DNA of 64,000 nt from Ligustrum vulgare (GCA_963555705.1 OY743172.1:22753446-22817445), one strand, 5' to 3'; positions 1 to 11,260 are shown, counted from the first letter of the stretch. The notes: generated from the sequence alone by a model not told the origin. Numbers and translations are program-made.

Positions 1-770
1 GAAGTTGTGTCAATTAAATTATGTTATCTTCTTTTCCTACAAACAAGTAACGTTGTATCTATTCATTTATTTCAATTGTTGGATTATTATGTTTTGAATG
101 TTCATTGAATTTATTTGATTAATAGTTTAATTTGGCCAATTGGATTATTGATCTTTGGATTCATGAATATGCTATGTTTAGATTCTTGATCCGTAATTGT
201 CATTGAATCTTTACTTTAGTAGCAAATAAATCTCGTGCAGGTTCAGTAATAATTCAACTTGGATTGATTAACTCGAGTTTGTGAAATTAACGATCCAATT
301 CAATCCATTCTTCTAAATTTTCATACTAGTCGTGCATTAAATCCTAAGAGCTTGTTTAGGATTGTTCGTGGCTAGAATTGGTTCGAAGAGTTTATTTTGA
401 ATCAATACACATAAGGAAGAATTTAGATAATCAAAGCTTGTTGATTATTTATGACTGATAATTAAATTAGGAATAGAAACACGTTACAAGGAAATGTATA
501 ACATTAATTGAGGGCACAACCAAACCCGAGAACAAGATTTCCTCTCATATTAATTCTCTAGTCATATTTAATTATCTATTTTATGCATAATTTTCAGTCA
601 AGTAATTTCCAAACAACAAAACCCCTATTTCTATTCTAATTGATCGAATAACTATTTTTAGTTCACCGTTCCTCGTGGGATCGACCATTGCTTCCATTAT
701 TACATTCTTAGTAATAGTGAACGAGGAAATTTATTTATTATTTTGGTGCGTCACGACGCGCATCAACGAC
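1..770 (+). mobile_element. Decayed 3' part of a Gypsy-type LTR/leader (relic)
   Basis: No reading frame is preserved. The stretch resembles the second half of the Athila-type LTR at 24061-25557: a T/A-rich part followed by the phrase CCTCGTGGGA (670-679), a short spacer, then a G/C-richer end near 745-770. In the intact LTR the same phrase sits about 95 bases from the LTR end. This suggests an old, mutated LTR fragment in plus orientation starting outside the window. The call rests on short shared phrases and layout only, so it is tentative. Confidence 0.4.
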
Positions 771-1139
771 CCGACTATATTTCTATGATGAATCCGAATG
801 TATAGAAAAACATTAAAAGATTTACGAATACTTTTGTAGATAACACGAAGCATATATGTATATTTCTATTTTCTATCGGACTTTGTGACAATTGAAATTT
901 ATCTGATGAAATAATAATCTTTCGAACTTAAGAAATCATCACAACAATCATTTAATAATTGGTCAAATAATCATATGATAATAAAAGCATGAATCAATTG
1001 CTCAAACCTAATAATTAAATAGATTAAACAATGAATTAATATATAAAATCCGAAAATTAATACTTCATCTCAATTTTAACATTAAAAACTTAGCCTAGAA
1101 ACATGATAAAAGATAAATTACAACAAGAGTAATTGGAGT
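771..1139. other. AT-rich intergenic stretch, nothing recognised
   Basis: No long reading frame, RNA gene or repeat structure was recognised between the two LTR relics. Confidence 0.5.
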
Positions 1140-1740
1140 TTATCACCATTTTCACCATGTTGTAGAAGAATCTTTAATCATGCGCCAATTGGTTTCTTGA
1201 GAATTCAACAGCCCTTCAAGATGATACTTGACAAGTTTGAAACCCCTAATTTCGTACCCCAAGTCATCTATTCATAAGTTGCCTCTAAACCTAGGTCAAA
1301 AATAAGAAAAATCCGTTGAAATTGAGAAAAAAACACAACCAGTCGGCCCAGAAATTGACTGTGCGACCGCAAGGTTAGAAAAGCTGCAGTCGCCACCAAT
1401 TTTCAACACTTTCAGTCGTCAAAATATGCAGTCATGCGACCACATGCTTTTAACAGCTGCGTCCGCACACTTAACCGTGTCCAAGCAATTTTCATCTTTT
1501 GGTTCCGTTTAAGTTGGCACTCAAGATTTATTTGCATCTTGGGTCCTCCAACTTTCGATTGTGGCGATTTGGTCCCTGAACTTTTAATTTCTTCCAAATT
1601 TGATTCTTTCTTTGACATTTCTTCCAATTAGGCCCTTGATTCACTTCATAAACTCTTACTTTGCACACTTTAACATTTTTATCATCCAAATGACTTATTT
1701 TTACTCTAATTCCTCTACTTTCTCGACTTTGGGATACTTT
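1140..1740 (-). mobile_element. Decayed 5' part of a Gypsy-type LTR (relic, opposite orientation)
   Basis: Read on the minus strand this matches the layout of the first half of the Athila-type LTR at 24061. There are sentences of the type 'gggaccaaatcgccacaatcg' / 'cgaaagttggagga' (around 1545-1590), then a cluster of decayed GCGATCGC-like octamers (GCGACCGC, GCAGTCGC around 1360-1455), then the phrase GACCTAGGTTT (near 1290). The same order occurs at 24365-24660. Heavily mutated and without coding capacity. Confidence 0.45.
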
Positions 1741-1799
1741 CTGAAATATAAACAATTAATATCAAATGAATGTAAGGGTGAATATAAAGATATAAAATA

Positions 1800-4480
1800 A
1801 AATTATAAGGGCGGAAACTAAAATGTTTCTTCCATATTGACCATTTTAGTTATATTAGTTTTCTCCACGTGCTTCGCACGACTTATTTATGCGATAAAAT
1901 AACTTATACTTTGTATTTTCTATATAATGAAATTATAAAAGAGAACCATTAAAATTATTAAACTCTCATGTTTGTGTCAAATTAAGTAATATTAATAATT
2001 TAATTTTAATAGTGAAATAATTATTTATATGAAAATTACTCATTTACTTATATATTTATTAATTTGTGAGTAAATTTATAATTGATATTTTTCAATTTTT
2101 CTCAATTAACTATTTGTACATCAGGACATTTTATAAAACAAAATGTCTCAACATAGGAGTTTAATTTTTCATTTAACTACGTTCACCATATAAGTGAAGA
2201 TTGAATACTTATTTATCTATAAATATGTTTTAATAATTTACGAATTTATCTTTCTTCAAAATAACTCTCATGTTAGCGTCCAAATAAGTAAATTACTTTA
2301 TTTGATTATTCAAAAAGTTGTTAGTTATGTAAGTTATCTTAATTCAACAATAATATTACTAAAATCTAGTATTATATAAAAATTATAATTAACGTCTATA
2401 TTTAAATGAATTATTGAGTCAATAACAAAATATATATATTAGATAAACTAAGAATATGAACTTCCAATGCCAATTTATCATTTGAAAATTTATATCTTGT
2501 TCTTAAGCATTAAATATGAATAATAGTACAAATTTTAGTTGATTGAATGTCGTAATGATTGAATTTGAAAAACAATATAAACATATACTAGTAATCGCAC
2601 TCGTGCGATGCACGAAAGATATAATTGACAATTATTTATTGAATATAAGTTGTAAAAATACAATGCCCGACATAAATTATGCATTCATATATAATGAAAA
2701 ATACCCAGAAAAATAAAACATACAATTTCGACTTACATATTTCTTTTAACAACTAATTATTCATTCTCTAGTTTTTTTAGTCTATTTAGACGAAGTCAGA
2801 TATGGACATATGACTTATTTTGTAATTTACAATTTTGATTTAATGACTAAAGTCAAGCTTACATTTATTTGATTTCTAAAAGTTGAAATGTTTATAATTT
2901 TCAAATCGTAAAATGAAATAAAGAGGCTAATAGACATTAAAAAATTAATTTATCGACTCACCGTATAGTACTATAATGCAATAATTGATATTTAAATATA
3001 TTAAATAAATATTTCATTACATTACATGTAAAAAAGCAAATTGATTGCAACCAAAATTTTCCTAACATTTTAAAAAATAAAAAAATGCTCAAACTTAAAT
3101 TAAATTTTGCAATTTGTTAAACTCACACTTGGCAAACTTTTATGCAACCTATATTTAAATGAATGTAACAAATAAATAATATGAAATATAAATTTTAATT
3201 AAATTTTATTGAATGAATATTACAAATATAATTAACTTTATATACAAAAAATCATCTATACATCTCAATTTATAAATGATGGTTTAACCCACAACACACA
3301 AGACTTTATCACTTATTCATATAGAATTGATTCTTCAAAAATAATTTTTTCAATGTTCATTCTCATCCACATATTCTTTAAAACTCATTTTTCACAATTG
3401 CACATACTATTTTTGTGCATGTTAAATAAACGTGTTGACCATATTCTATTTTTAAATAGAATAATTTTTCTAACACCTTCTATTTTACAAATTGAACAAA
3501 TGATTTTATCGGAACCTAAAGTTGTAGAAAATTAAGTGATTTAATTGAATTTATTTAGAATGATCGAATATCTATTATTTCTATCAATTTGATAAAAAAA
3601 ATATTCAAAATTAATCATTTAGGTCAAATTGAATTTAGGTGAAAAATGATAAGTATCATTTTAGGACTTAAATGAGACAAATTAAAAAGATTGGATGTTG
3701 GAAAAAGTAAAAAGTATAAGTAAAACTTTTACGTTTAGTATTTAAAACGATTTTACGAATGATATATTTAGAGTTTGTTTTCATTTGTTAGTTTGTATTA
3801 AACTTTTCATTGAGATCTTGGATTTGATACCCATATTGCATATTATTCGACTTCAAAATAATGCAAAAATTATCAAAAGAAAAAATCTATAATTTGACTT
3901 TTTATAAATATTTTTTTTTTCACAAATCCATGAATCATTTACTACATACATTAATTGAACTTTCCTAATTCACATATTAAAATAAATTGATAAAAATAAG
4001 AAATTTCCTTAAATGACAAGTGAAAATAAACGGGAAACTATATGCGTAAAATGGTGACGGTTATCCTATTATTATATATATGTATGTATAGATGTTGAAT
4101 TATAACGGGGTAGAATATTGAAAAAAGTTATCAATAAACATGTTTTATAAGTTATATCATTAAATATAAGAATCTTGCGTTAGAAATTTGTTTTATTGTT
4201 TAATTAAATTAAAGTCATTTGAAAAGTCACTCCACATTTATTTATTTGGATTATCTTTTTAAGGGGAATATCCACAAATAGATTCAATAACCATTAACTT
4301 TTGTCAAATAGACTTTGAAATTATAACCTTTTAAAAATAGACTTCAACCATTCAAACCTCCCAAAATATCCCCATACATAGAATTTACAATATAAGTCCT
4401 TTAAAGTATAGAAAAATTCATCTAAGTCCTTAGATAATTTTATATAATTTTAATAGATTTTTGTTTATATGATTTTTGTT
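1800..4480. other. Long AT-rich intergenic region without genes
   Basis: Only short, stop-rich frames are present. Two small imperfect palindromes of the type CGTGCGAAGCACG occur at about 1866-1883 (as CACGTGCTTCGCACGA) and 2598-2615 (as CTCGTGCGATGCACGA). They are inverted with respect to each other and may mark the ends of a degenerate mobile element. No promoter or RNA gene is recognised. Confidence 0.5.
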
Positions 4481-4504
4481 CGCTCATAGTAGCACTCTTT
4501 CAAC

Positions 4505-4516
4505 TGGTATCAGAGC
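4505..4516 (+). other. tRNA-Met-type primer binding site of the endogenous pararetrovirus
   Basis: TGGTATCAGAGC is complementary to the 3' end of plant initiator tRNA-Met and is the usual minus-strand primer site of Caulimoviridae, where genome numbering normally begins. It lies four bases before the first viral ORF. The same motif also serves Copia elements, but here the following 8 kb are caulimovirid-like, which decides the call. Confidence 0.8.
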
Positions 4517-4519
4517 CAT

Positions 4520-4804
4520 ATGGCAGATCTAAAAGATAAATATTATATAACACAAATTAAAAATAAATATATAATATATACATCAAGATTTATGATTATG
4601 CATACATTAATACTACCCGATAATTATAAAATAGAAATCTTGAACACTTTAAAAGATTTAGATAAAGATATAAGAAGAGAAATATATGATCTAATAAATT
4701 TCGATATAATAAAAGAAGATTTTATCATAAACGAAATATTAGATTTAATCCACAAAGATATACTAGAAGAATTATACAAAGATTATAAAAATGGATTATC
4801 ATAG
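4520..4804 (+). CDS. Endogenous caulimovirid small ORF 1 (94 aa, function unknown)
   Basis: First reading frame after the primer site, and intact. It encodes a lysine-, isoleucine- and aspartate-rich protein with predicted helical character and no motif I recognise. Its ATG is four bases after the primer site, and its end overlaps the next ORF by 14 bases (4791-4804), a compact arrangement typical of pararetroviruses. Badnaviruses and tungroviruses also begin with small ORFs here, but I see no residue-level match that would prove homology. Codon use is extremely A-rich, as in the rest of the element and unlike the host genes further right. Confidence 0.6.
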   Translation: MADLKDKYYITQIKNKYIIYTSRFMIMHTLILPDNYKIEILNTLKDLDKDIRREIYDLINFDIIKEDFIINEILDLIHKDILEELYKDYKNGLS

Positions 4805-5216
4805 AGGAGAACCCTTGTTAATCAAATATCTAGATATGAAAACAAATGAAAAATTAGATTCAATAATAGAACAAAGAGAAAATCTATTAGACCAAATGAT
4901 AGAAGAAAGAAATATAAAAAGAAAAGGATTTATAAGACTAGAATCATTAGAAAGTAAAAGAAAATATTTTAATACAATTCTAAAACAATTACCTAATATA
5001 TTTATGATCATAAATAAACAAGAAAAAATCAATATAGAAAAATATGATATAACTGGAGAAATAAAATATTACATAAAAAGTTATAGAGCACAAAAAAGAA
5101 AAACGATGTTAAGATCAATTGAAGAATTTTGTGAATATAATATAATGATATGTAAAGAAGTAAAATATGATACGGAATTAAGACTAGAAGTTGAGCATAT
5201 CAGAGGAAGAATTTAA
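4791..5216 (+). CDS. Endogenous caulimovirid small ORF 2 (141 aa, function unknown)
   Basis: Intact frame overlapping ORF 1 at its start and sharing its stop with the next start (TAATG at 5214-5218), so the block looks translationally coupled. The product is charged (Lys/Glu/Arg rich) with long predicted helices, and residues 20-60 have spacing compatible with a coiled coil. No catalytic motif is seen. Small helical proteins in this position in other caulimovirids are virion-associated or of unknown role; assignment here is inference only. Confidence 0.55.
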   Translation: MDYHRGEPLLIKYLDMKTNEKLDSIIEQRENLLDQMIEERNIKRKGFIRLESLESKRKYFNTILKQLPNIFMIINKQEKINIEKYDITGEIKYYIKSYRAQKRKTMLRSIEEFCEYNIMICKEVKYDTELRLEVEHIRGRI

Positions 5217-5784
5217 TGACAGAACTTCCAGAAATAAAATTTGAAAAACAAGTACTAGAAAATATTAATCTACCAGTAGGATCTTACCAAATAAAAGGAG
5301 CTAATACAACTATGTCTCAACCATTAAGCTCATGGGGAGAATCTGATGAATTTCTTAACATGCAATTAAATTAGATAAGTGCCTTTTTATGGCAAACATA
5401 CAAAAACATAAATTTACAAGATAAATTAGCTATTGAAGAATTACAACAATTAAATATACAGGATATGAATGTCAAAGAGAAATTACAAAATATTCAAAAT
5501 AAACTAACAATACAATTTAAAGAATTAAAAGAAATGATAGGAGAAGTTAAAAATATAGATGAAGAAATCCTAAAAGAATTCCAAAGAAAATCAGGAGAAT
5601 TAATTAATCAAGATAAAATTAGAATAATTATAGAAAAAATAGATAAACTAAACGACAAAATAAGAAAGAATGAAAATGAAAAAATCATATCAATAGAAGA
5701 AAAAATCAAAAGCTAGAAATAAAAATAGATGATATGTATGACAGATTATTTAATGTACAAAAAACTCAAAAATCAAAAGTATAA
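5216..5784 (+). pseudogene. Endogenous caulimovirid ORF 3, coiled-coil protein, broken
   Basis: The frame starts in the TAATG overlap with ORF 2. It is interrupted by an in-frame TAG at 5372-5374, and the same frame continues to a stop at 5714-5716. Just before that stop, an A-run near 5698-5708 marks a probable frameshift: the adjacent frame continues with the same composition to a TAA at 5782-5784, two bases before the next ORF. The product is rich in Glu, Lys, Ile and Leu with heptad-like spacing, as in caulimovirid virion-associated coiled-coil proteins. Homology to that family is inferred from position and composition only. Confidence 0.5.
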
Positions 5785-5785
5785 A

Positions 5786-6151
5786 ATGTCAATAAGTGAA
5801 TATATTGAAGATCTAAAAATATTAATAAAATCATTAATAAGTGACGTTCAAGAAGTAAAAAATGAATTGAAAGAAGTAAGGAATGATATAAATATACTAA
5901 AACTAGAGATTAGAGAATTCAAAGAAAATAATAAAAGCAAAAATAAGAAAGTAGACAAAAAATTCATAGAAAAAGAAATACTTAGAATAGGAAAGAAACA
6001 TTTTGAACAAGAAAAAATTATAATAGAAGCAGGAAGTATGGATGATGAATTTAGGAAAAACGTATTACCAAAAATACTAGAAGAAGAGTTAGAATTACAA
6101 AAATCTATAGAAAAAACTTTAGGAAAATTAAAAGCTGAAGAAAAAAACTGA
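5786..6151 (+). CDS. Endogenous caulimovirid ORF 4, coiled-coil protein (about 121 aa)
   Basis: I chose the ATG at 5786 rather than the upstream in-frame ATG at 5729, because the latter overlaps the end of ORF 3 and 5786 directly follows its stop. Residues 1-60 give a clear heptad pattern of Ile/Leu/Val (for example the run ending LKLEIREFKE), followed by a basic lysine stretch and a second helical segment. This is a candidate virion-associated protein, since the next gene encodes the coat protein. The frame is intact. Confidence 0.55.
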   Translation: MSISEYIEDLKILIKSLISDVQEVKNELKEVRNDINILKLEIREFKENNKSKNKKVDKKFIEKEILRIGKKHFEQEKIIIEAGSMDDEFRKNVLPKILEEELELQKSIEKTLGKLKAEEKN

Positions 6152-6168
6152 GGAAGAACAAGACAAAG

Positions 6169-7512
6169 ATGAATGAAGAATTAGATTTGCTTATAGAAAA
6201 TTTTGACCAGTTAAGCATAGAAAATTTTAATGAATACCAAGTTTTAATGAATACTGGAGGAGCACATAACTCAGCTCCAATAGGAACTTCCAAACAAGAA
6301 TTACCAGATACAAATGAAAGTTATGCACCCTTATACAGTAAACCACACCGACAATATTATGACAGAATCAGAGATAGACAACCACCTAGAGGAAATAAAT
6401 ATAAAGATAGATTTGAACCAAATAATAATTATGATAAACCTATTAATCATGGAGGAACAAAATTAGATTTGGATTGCAAAATAGATACTAAAAAAGCCTT
6501 ATTAACTTGGGCAGATTCAATGACACTATTCTTTTTATACAATAAAGATGATACATGGGAAAATACTGATAGAATGATAAATTTTTTAGTAGCATCTTTT
6601 GAAGGACATGTTAGAAATTGGTGGGAATGAATAAGTAGTGATACAAAAGCATTAATAAGAAGAAATGTACAGACAGAACTAATAAAATCAGATAGAAAGG
6701 GAATAGAAAAATTAGTAGATTATATTGCGGATGAATTTTTAGGAGAAAATTGGATAAGTAATTCTGAAGCAGAATCAATAAGAGAAAAAGATAATGCAAG
6801 AGTAAGATTAATAAATTTAACAATATGTGATATGTGTAAAATTAAAGAATATACTTGTGAATTTAAAGAATACTATTATGTCCAATTCTATAGTAATGAA
6901 AATCAAGAAGTATATAGAGATATGTATTACAATAAATTACCAGGTTCATGGGAAATATACTTTAAAATAGATTTTGAAAAATTAATTAGAGATAACCCTG
7001 GAACACCTAGAACATTAGGATCAAGAATAAAATTCATATTTGAAAGATTAGCATATATATGTCAACAAAGACAATTATTAAAAAAATCAAGAAAATTAAC
7101 CAGAATATGTTGTGAAGATATGGAAAAACCTACCCAATGGGGATGTAACCCTGAAAGAAGAAAAAATAATAATAAAAGAAAATATAAAGATAGAAAGTTT
7201 AAAAAATTCAGAAACTTTAGGAAAAAATATATAAAGCCTAAGAGAAGATATTACAAAAGAAGATATAATCCAAATAAAAGATAGAAAAATAAAACTTATA
7301 AGAAAGACAAAAGCCAATGTAAATGTTGGAATTGTGGAGAAATTGGGCATATAAGTCCTGATTGTAACAAAAAGAAAGTTAAAATATTACAAAAAGAATA
7401 TCTAGAAATAGAAAGTGAACTAAGTGAAATATCAGATATTGAAGAATATTATGATCAAGAAGTCTATATAAGTGAAACATATTCAGAAAGTGATGAATCA
7501 GAATCAGAATAA
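6169..7512 (+). pseudogene. Endogenous caulimovirid coat protein with zinc knuckle, two stops
   Basis: One frame from an ATG at 6169 to TAA at 7510-7512 (about 447 codons), broken by in-frame TGA (6628-6630) and TAG (7282-7284). Domain order: acidic N-terminus; a central capsid-like region including a WADSM...FEGHVRNWW stretch just before the first stop; a very basic Lys/Arg segment (about 7150-7285); a CCHC zinc knuckle CWNCGEIGHISPDC (about 7325-7366); and an acidic Ser/Glu tail. A basic region, zinc knuckle and acidic tail in this order are typical of caulimovirid coat proteins, which package the DNA genome. It overlaps the next ORF by about 20 bases. Confidence 0.75.
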
Positions 7513-8817
7513 AGAAATAGAAGCAAATAAGAACATAGATAAACAAAAATATGAAGGAATAGAAGGTTATTGATTAAAGGTAACTTTTGATAATAATAAT
7601 AATAATAAGTTCAGGAAGATATAAAAATTCTCTTTAGATTTGAAAATAGAAAAATGGGAAATACTAGATAGAATATGGAAAAGAGAAAAAGTAGCAATAA
7701 ATGAATACCATAAAATTGAAAGGGCAATAGATGTTAGAACTACCCAAGGAACACACAAATTAAACCTTTTAACAAAAAATACGGTTACAGAATTATTTAC
7801 AAAAATCAATAGAAAATAAAGTGAAAATATCCAATATGTTTATTTAGCAGGTATCCAAATAATGTTTAAATCTTTGTTTAGAGAAGGATTAGATTCGCCT
7901 TTAACTGTAAGTTTACATGTGGAAGAATAATAAATTTAAAAGACGGTCATTTAGGAACAGTAGAAGGAAATCTAGCATATAAGAAACTAATATTTACATG
8001 TTATCCAAAATATTGTATATCGTTAAAAGATAGAAACTTTAATGAAGCTTTAGGACTACATTTCAAATTACATAAGGATGACATAATGGAACCAGGAGAT
8101 AAAATTATGACTATAGAATACAGAGCATTATACACATTTACTAATTCTAATTATGGAAATATTTATTCTAAAAAACCATATATTGAAATTTATAAAGAAT
8201 GCAAAGATTTTGGTAAAGTTGTGGAACCAGATAAAACAATAAGTTTAGTTCCAAGAAATTATGAACTTACTATAACAAAAAATAAACCAGAAATTATAAA
8301 GTTAAGAGAAGAAGAATACCCTAATAATAACATAACATTTGAAGATGACAGATTAATTAGGAGATCGGCAAGTTTACCTAATAGAAAACAATTAGGAGAA
8401 ACTAGTAATACAAGGGAAATAAAACTTAATAGAAATGCTGGAAATATGAAAATCGAAGGTGAATATTTCAATGGAATAGAACATATAAAAGGATCCAATA
8501 TATTAACTGACACGGGAGCTAGTGAATGTCATATAGTTTCAGACAGAAATAAAGGACTAATATCTCATAGAACTGATCCATATAGATATATAAATTTTGA
8601 TGGACAAGTACATATGACTGAATTTGAAGTAAAAGTACCAATAAAAATAAGAGGAATAAATCTCTTAGTACCATGTCATGTAGATAATAGTATGGTAAAT
8701 CCTCATGTATTATTAGGAATGAGCTTTCTAGATGGACTAGAAGATTATAGTATAAAACGTGAAGAATTATATATAACTCATAATAGTCAAACTATACTAT
8801 GTAGAAAAGCTGAATAA
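7493..8817 (+). pseudogene. Endogenous caulimovirid movement protein with C-terminal retropepsin-like domain, broken
   Basis: Probable start is the ATG at 7493, inside the end of the coat ORF. The frame carries stops at 7571, 7622 and 7817 and shifts frame near 7918; the rest is open to TAA 8815-8817. The middle part has features of the 30K-type cell-to-cell movement protein of Caulimoviridae: GTVEGNLAYKKLIFTCYP (about 7950-8004), then a hydrophobic ISLKD and a YRALYTFTNSN block (8116-8148). The last ~110 residues hold a retropepsin-like segment with LTDTGAS (8503-8523) and a downstream VLLGMSFLDG. A protease-like domain attached to the movement protein is unusual, because the polymerase ORF that follows has its own. 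Confidence 0.7.
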
Positions 8818-9876
8818 ATGAATAACCAAATAAGTTTTCCATTAGTTGTTTATATACAAGTTACAATTGTTGATACAAATATAACAACCTGTGCATTAAT
8901 TGACACGGGAAGTGATATAACAATATTAAAAAATTTCTTAATAAAATCATGGAATACTAATGGAAAGATAAAAATTACAAGAGTAACAGGAGAAAGTACT
9001 CATATAATTAATAATGCTGATAAAATTGATATAATACTTGGGAGTAAACAAATAGTTGTAAATAAAATATATAATTATAACAAACTAGAATGTGATATAT
9101 TACTACGAAATGACTTTATCCAACAATTTCAATATTATAAACTACATGATAATGTTACAAACACCTTGTGGACATTTACTAAAAATACCAAGAGAATTTA
9201 GGCCTTACAGAGTTCAGCCAACACAGCGTGGTGATAAATGGGAGAAAAAACCAATTACACAAAATGAAATAAAAAATAAAAAAAATAATGTATAAAAAAG
9301 TCTTAAAAACAAACATACAAACAAATATGAAAAAAATCATTGACCAACTAGAAAAAATTTGTGGAGAGAATCCATTATTATTTTGGAAACCACATCATCC
9401 AAAAACTAAAATAGAATTAACAGAAAATGTTATTATAAGAGTTAGACCAATGATGTATACCATACAAGATACACAAAAATTTAAAATTCAAATAAAAGAA
9501 TTACTCAACCAAAAATTAATCAGGCCTAGTAATGAACCCCATAGTAGTCCAGCTTTCATGGTCATGAAACATTCTGAACAAAAAAGAGGAAAAGCTAGAA
9601 TGGTAATAAATTATAAAGAATTAAACAAATATACTAAATTTGATGGATACTTTTTACCAAATAAAGAAGTTTTCATTGTTTTTATTATCTAAGAAATTCA
9701 TTGTTAAAACTGATAATTCTCAAGTTGCAGGTTTAATAAAAAACAAATTACCACCAGAACCTCAATATAGAAGGCTCCATAGATGGCAAGCCTATTTAGT
9801 ATTTTATAATTTTGATATAGTTCATATTAAATGTGTCAATAATTATCTTGCGAACTTTTTAAGCAGGAATATTTAA
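8818..9876 (+). pseudogene. Endogenous caulimovirid polymerase (aspartic protease, RT, RNase H), internally deleted
   Basis: ATG at 8818 directly follows the previous stop and is in the same frame. Residues 25-45 contain the protease motif ALIDTGSDITIL (DTG at 8902-8910); the later flap-side motif reads DILLRNDF, with Arg where Gly is normal. The frame shifts near 9190 and again near 9288. RT domains 1-2 follow (KLIRPSNEPHSSPAFMV, then a KARMVINYKELN block, about 9510-9626). Around 9665-9695 the sequence jumps, with a further frame change, to the last ~55 residues of RNase H (KTDNSQV, then LHRWQAYL, then NFLSRN). The YxDD catalytic core and most of RNase H are missing. The enzyme cannot be active. 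Confidence 0.8.
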
Positions 9877-9883
9877 TTTGCAG

Positions 9884-10969
9884 ATGGATAATATCAAACA
9901 ATCTCTGATAGACGCCAAAAAACGAATGAACTTCTTCATGGAGGAAGCTGAAGATATAAAGCTTGGAATTAAACAACTTGCAGAAACTTTTCAAGGAAGT
10001 TTCAAACAATTGATGGAAATCTCAACATTTCATCACAATTATACTAAAGAATTGAGCGATAACATAATTGAGATTGAATCTCAGTTTGAATCGTTGATTA
10101 CCAAACAGGCTGATACCAAACAGGTTATATCAAAAATACAAACAGGTACATCTTCTGGAAGCAGTGGTGGACCAACGATCAAAAGAGATGAACCAAGTCC
10201 CAAAAAAGTTATTATAAATGAAGCCAGTCCTCGAAAAATCACAATCAATCCCAAAGAAGAATATACAAGGGTAGTCAGAATTCGTGCTGAAGATGAAGAT
10301 GATTCCCCTTTTTTACCAAAAGAAAACGAATATAAAACTACTGTTGAAGTTATATATGAACTTCAGGAATGCGATTGTTATTGTATTTCATCTGGAGACC
10401 ATGTATACCTACGATTGATCGTTACCCAGGGAGGAGATCCCGTCATGACAAAAATGGCAGCTGATTATGGATTTTTGGATCTTATCTATCCAGGAAAAGA
10501 TCTGAAAGAAATCGAAAAATTTGATGATTTACTAAAAGGAGAAATTTCAAAGTTTACCCAAGGAAGACCCATATATTTAAAATTTTATTCAATCAGTCCT
10601 GAAATTGATGGAAGAATATATTATCCTGCTGAGCATATTATCACGATTGGGTATGTTGCTCGAAATTTCCAAATTGAAGTTGGAAAAAATACCAAGCCGG
10701 TACCAAACATTACAAGATCATGGTTTAGATCCTAAAGGGTATTGGGAATTAAAGTTCTCTACAACATTGCCAAAAACCTGTATGAGAAAAAACTCAAATG
10801 CATATGCCAGTATAATGGATGGACCCTGCTCACTAATGGAGGAAAAGAAAAATCAACAATCTTGCAAGAATACATCAATAAATTTGACACTCATCAAATC
10901 CATGGAAGCTTTGCCACTTTGCAAGAGGCGTGCATAGCCAGAAACTGCCCCACATGCCAAAGGAATTGA
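9884..10969 (+). pseudogene. Endogenous caulimovirid TAV/viroplasmin-like ORF, one internal stop
   Basis: Starts eight bases after the polymerase stop; the frame is open apart from TAA at 10733-10735 and ends at 10967-10969 (about 361 codons). The N-terminal 90 residues are helical and charged. A Ser/Gly/Pro/Lys-rich linker follows, then a globular middle with CDCYCISSGDHVYLRLIV. Near the end, YNGWTLLTNGG ... FATLQEA resembles the small viroplasmin fold found in caulimovirid inclusion-body/translation transactivator proteins. The position after RT and before the promoter is also that of TAV in caulimo-, cavemo- and solendoviruses. Function is inferred from family and place. Confidence 0.55.
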
Positions 10970-11054
10970 TGGACAGGTGGAAGCCACTTGATAGATCTGC
11001 TTCACATGCCAACAGAATTGATGGACAAGTGGAAGCTATTTAATAGATCCACTT
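10951..11054 (+). repeat. Tandem duplication, two 52-bp units
   Basis: Two copies start with CACATGCCAA at 10951 and 11003 and share GAATTGATGGACA.GTGGAAGC. The first copy contains the stop of the TAV-like ORF. Roughly 85 percent identical by eye. Confidence 0.85.
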
Positions 11055-11138
11055 TAATTCAACAATGCAGAACAATGTAGGGGCCATATCAAGACCAAAA
11101 AAGAGAAGGATAAGTGTCCCTATAATGTAAGGGTCATG

Positions 11139-11260
11139 TGATGTAATAAATAATAGAAGGACAGGTGTGTCCTTAGGTGAAAAAAAGCTGTGAAATTGTT
11201 AGGACGATGATGTAAGCAGTGATGTAATTGTGTCCAATATAGTATTATAAATAGAGGCCT
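11139..11260 (+). promoter_or_regulatory. Pregenomic-RNA promoter of the endogenous pararetrovirus
   Basis: A TATA box TATAAATA lies at 11246-11253 with a CCAAT at 11233. Three TGATGTAA elements occur at 11139, 11208 and 11220, the last two spaced 12 bases apart like the paired TGACG sites of the as-1 element in caulimovirus promoters. Transcription would start near 11280. The location downstream of the TAV-like ORF is where the pregenomic promoter lies in this family. Confidence 0.7.

Noticed and set aside
4505..4516. Primer site as evidence for a Copia element at 4.5 kb
   Set aside because: The motif is shared, but there is no LTR to its left and the sequence to its right has caulimovirid gene order.
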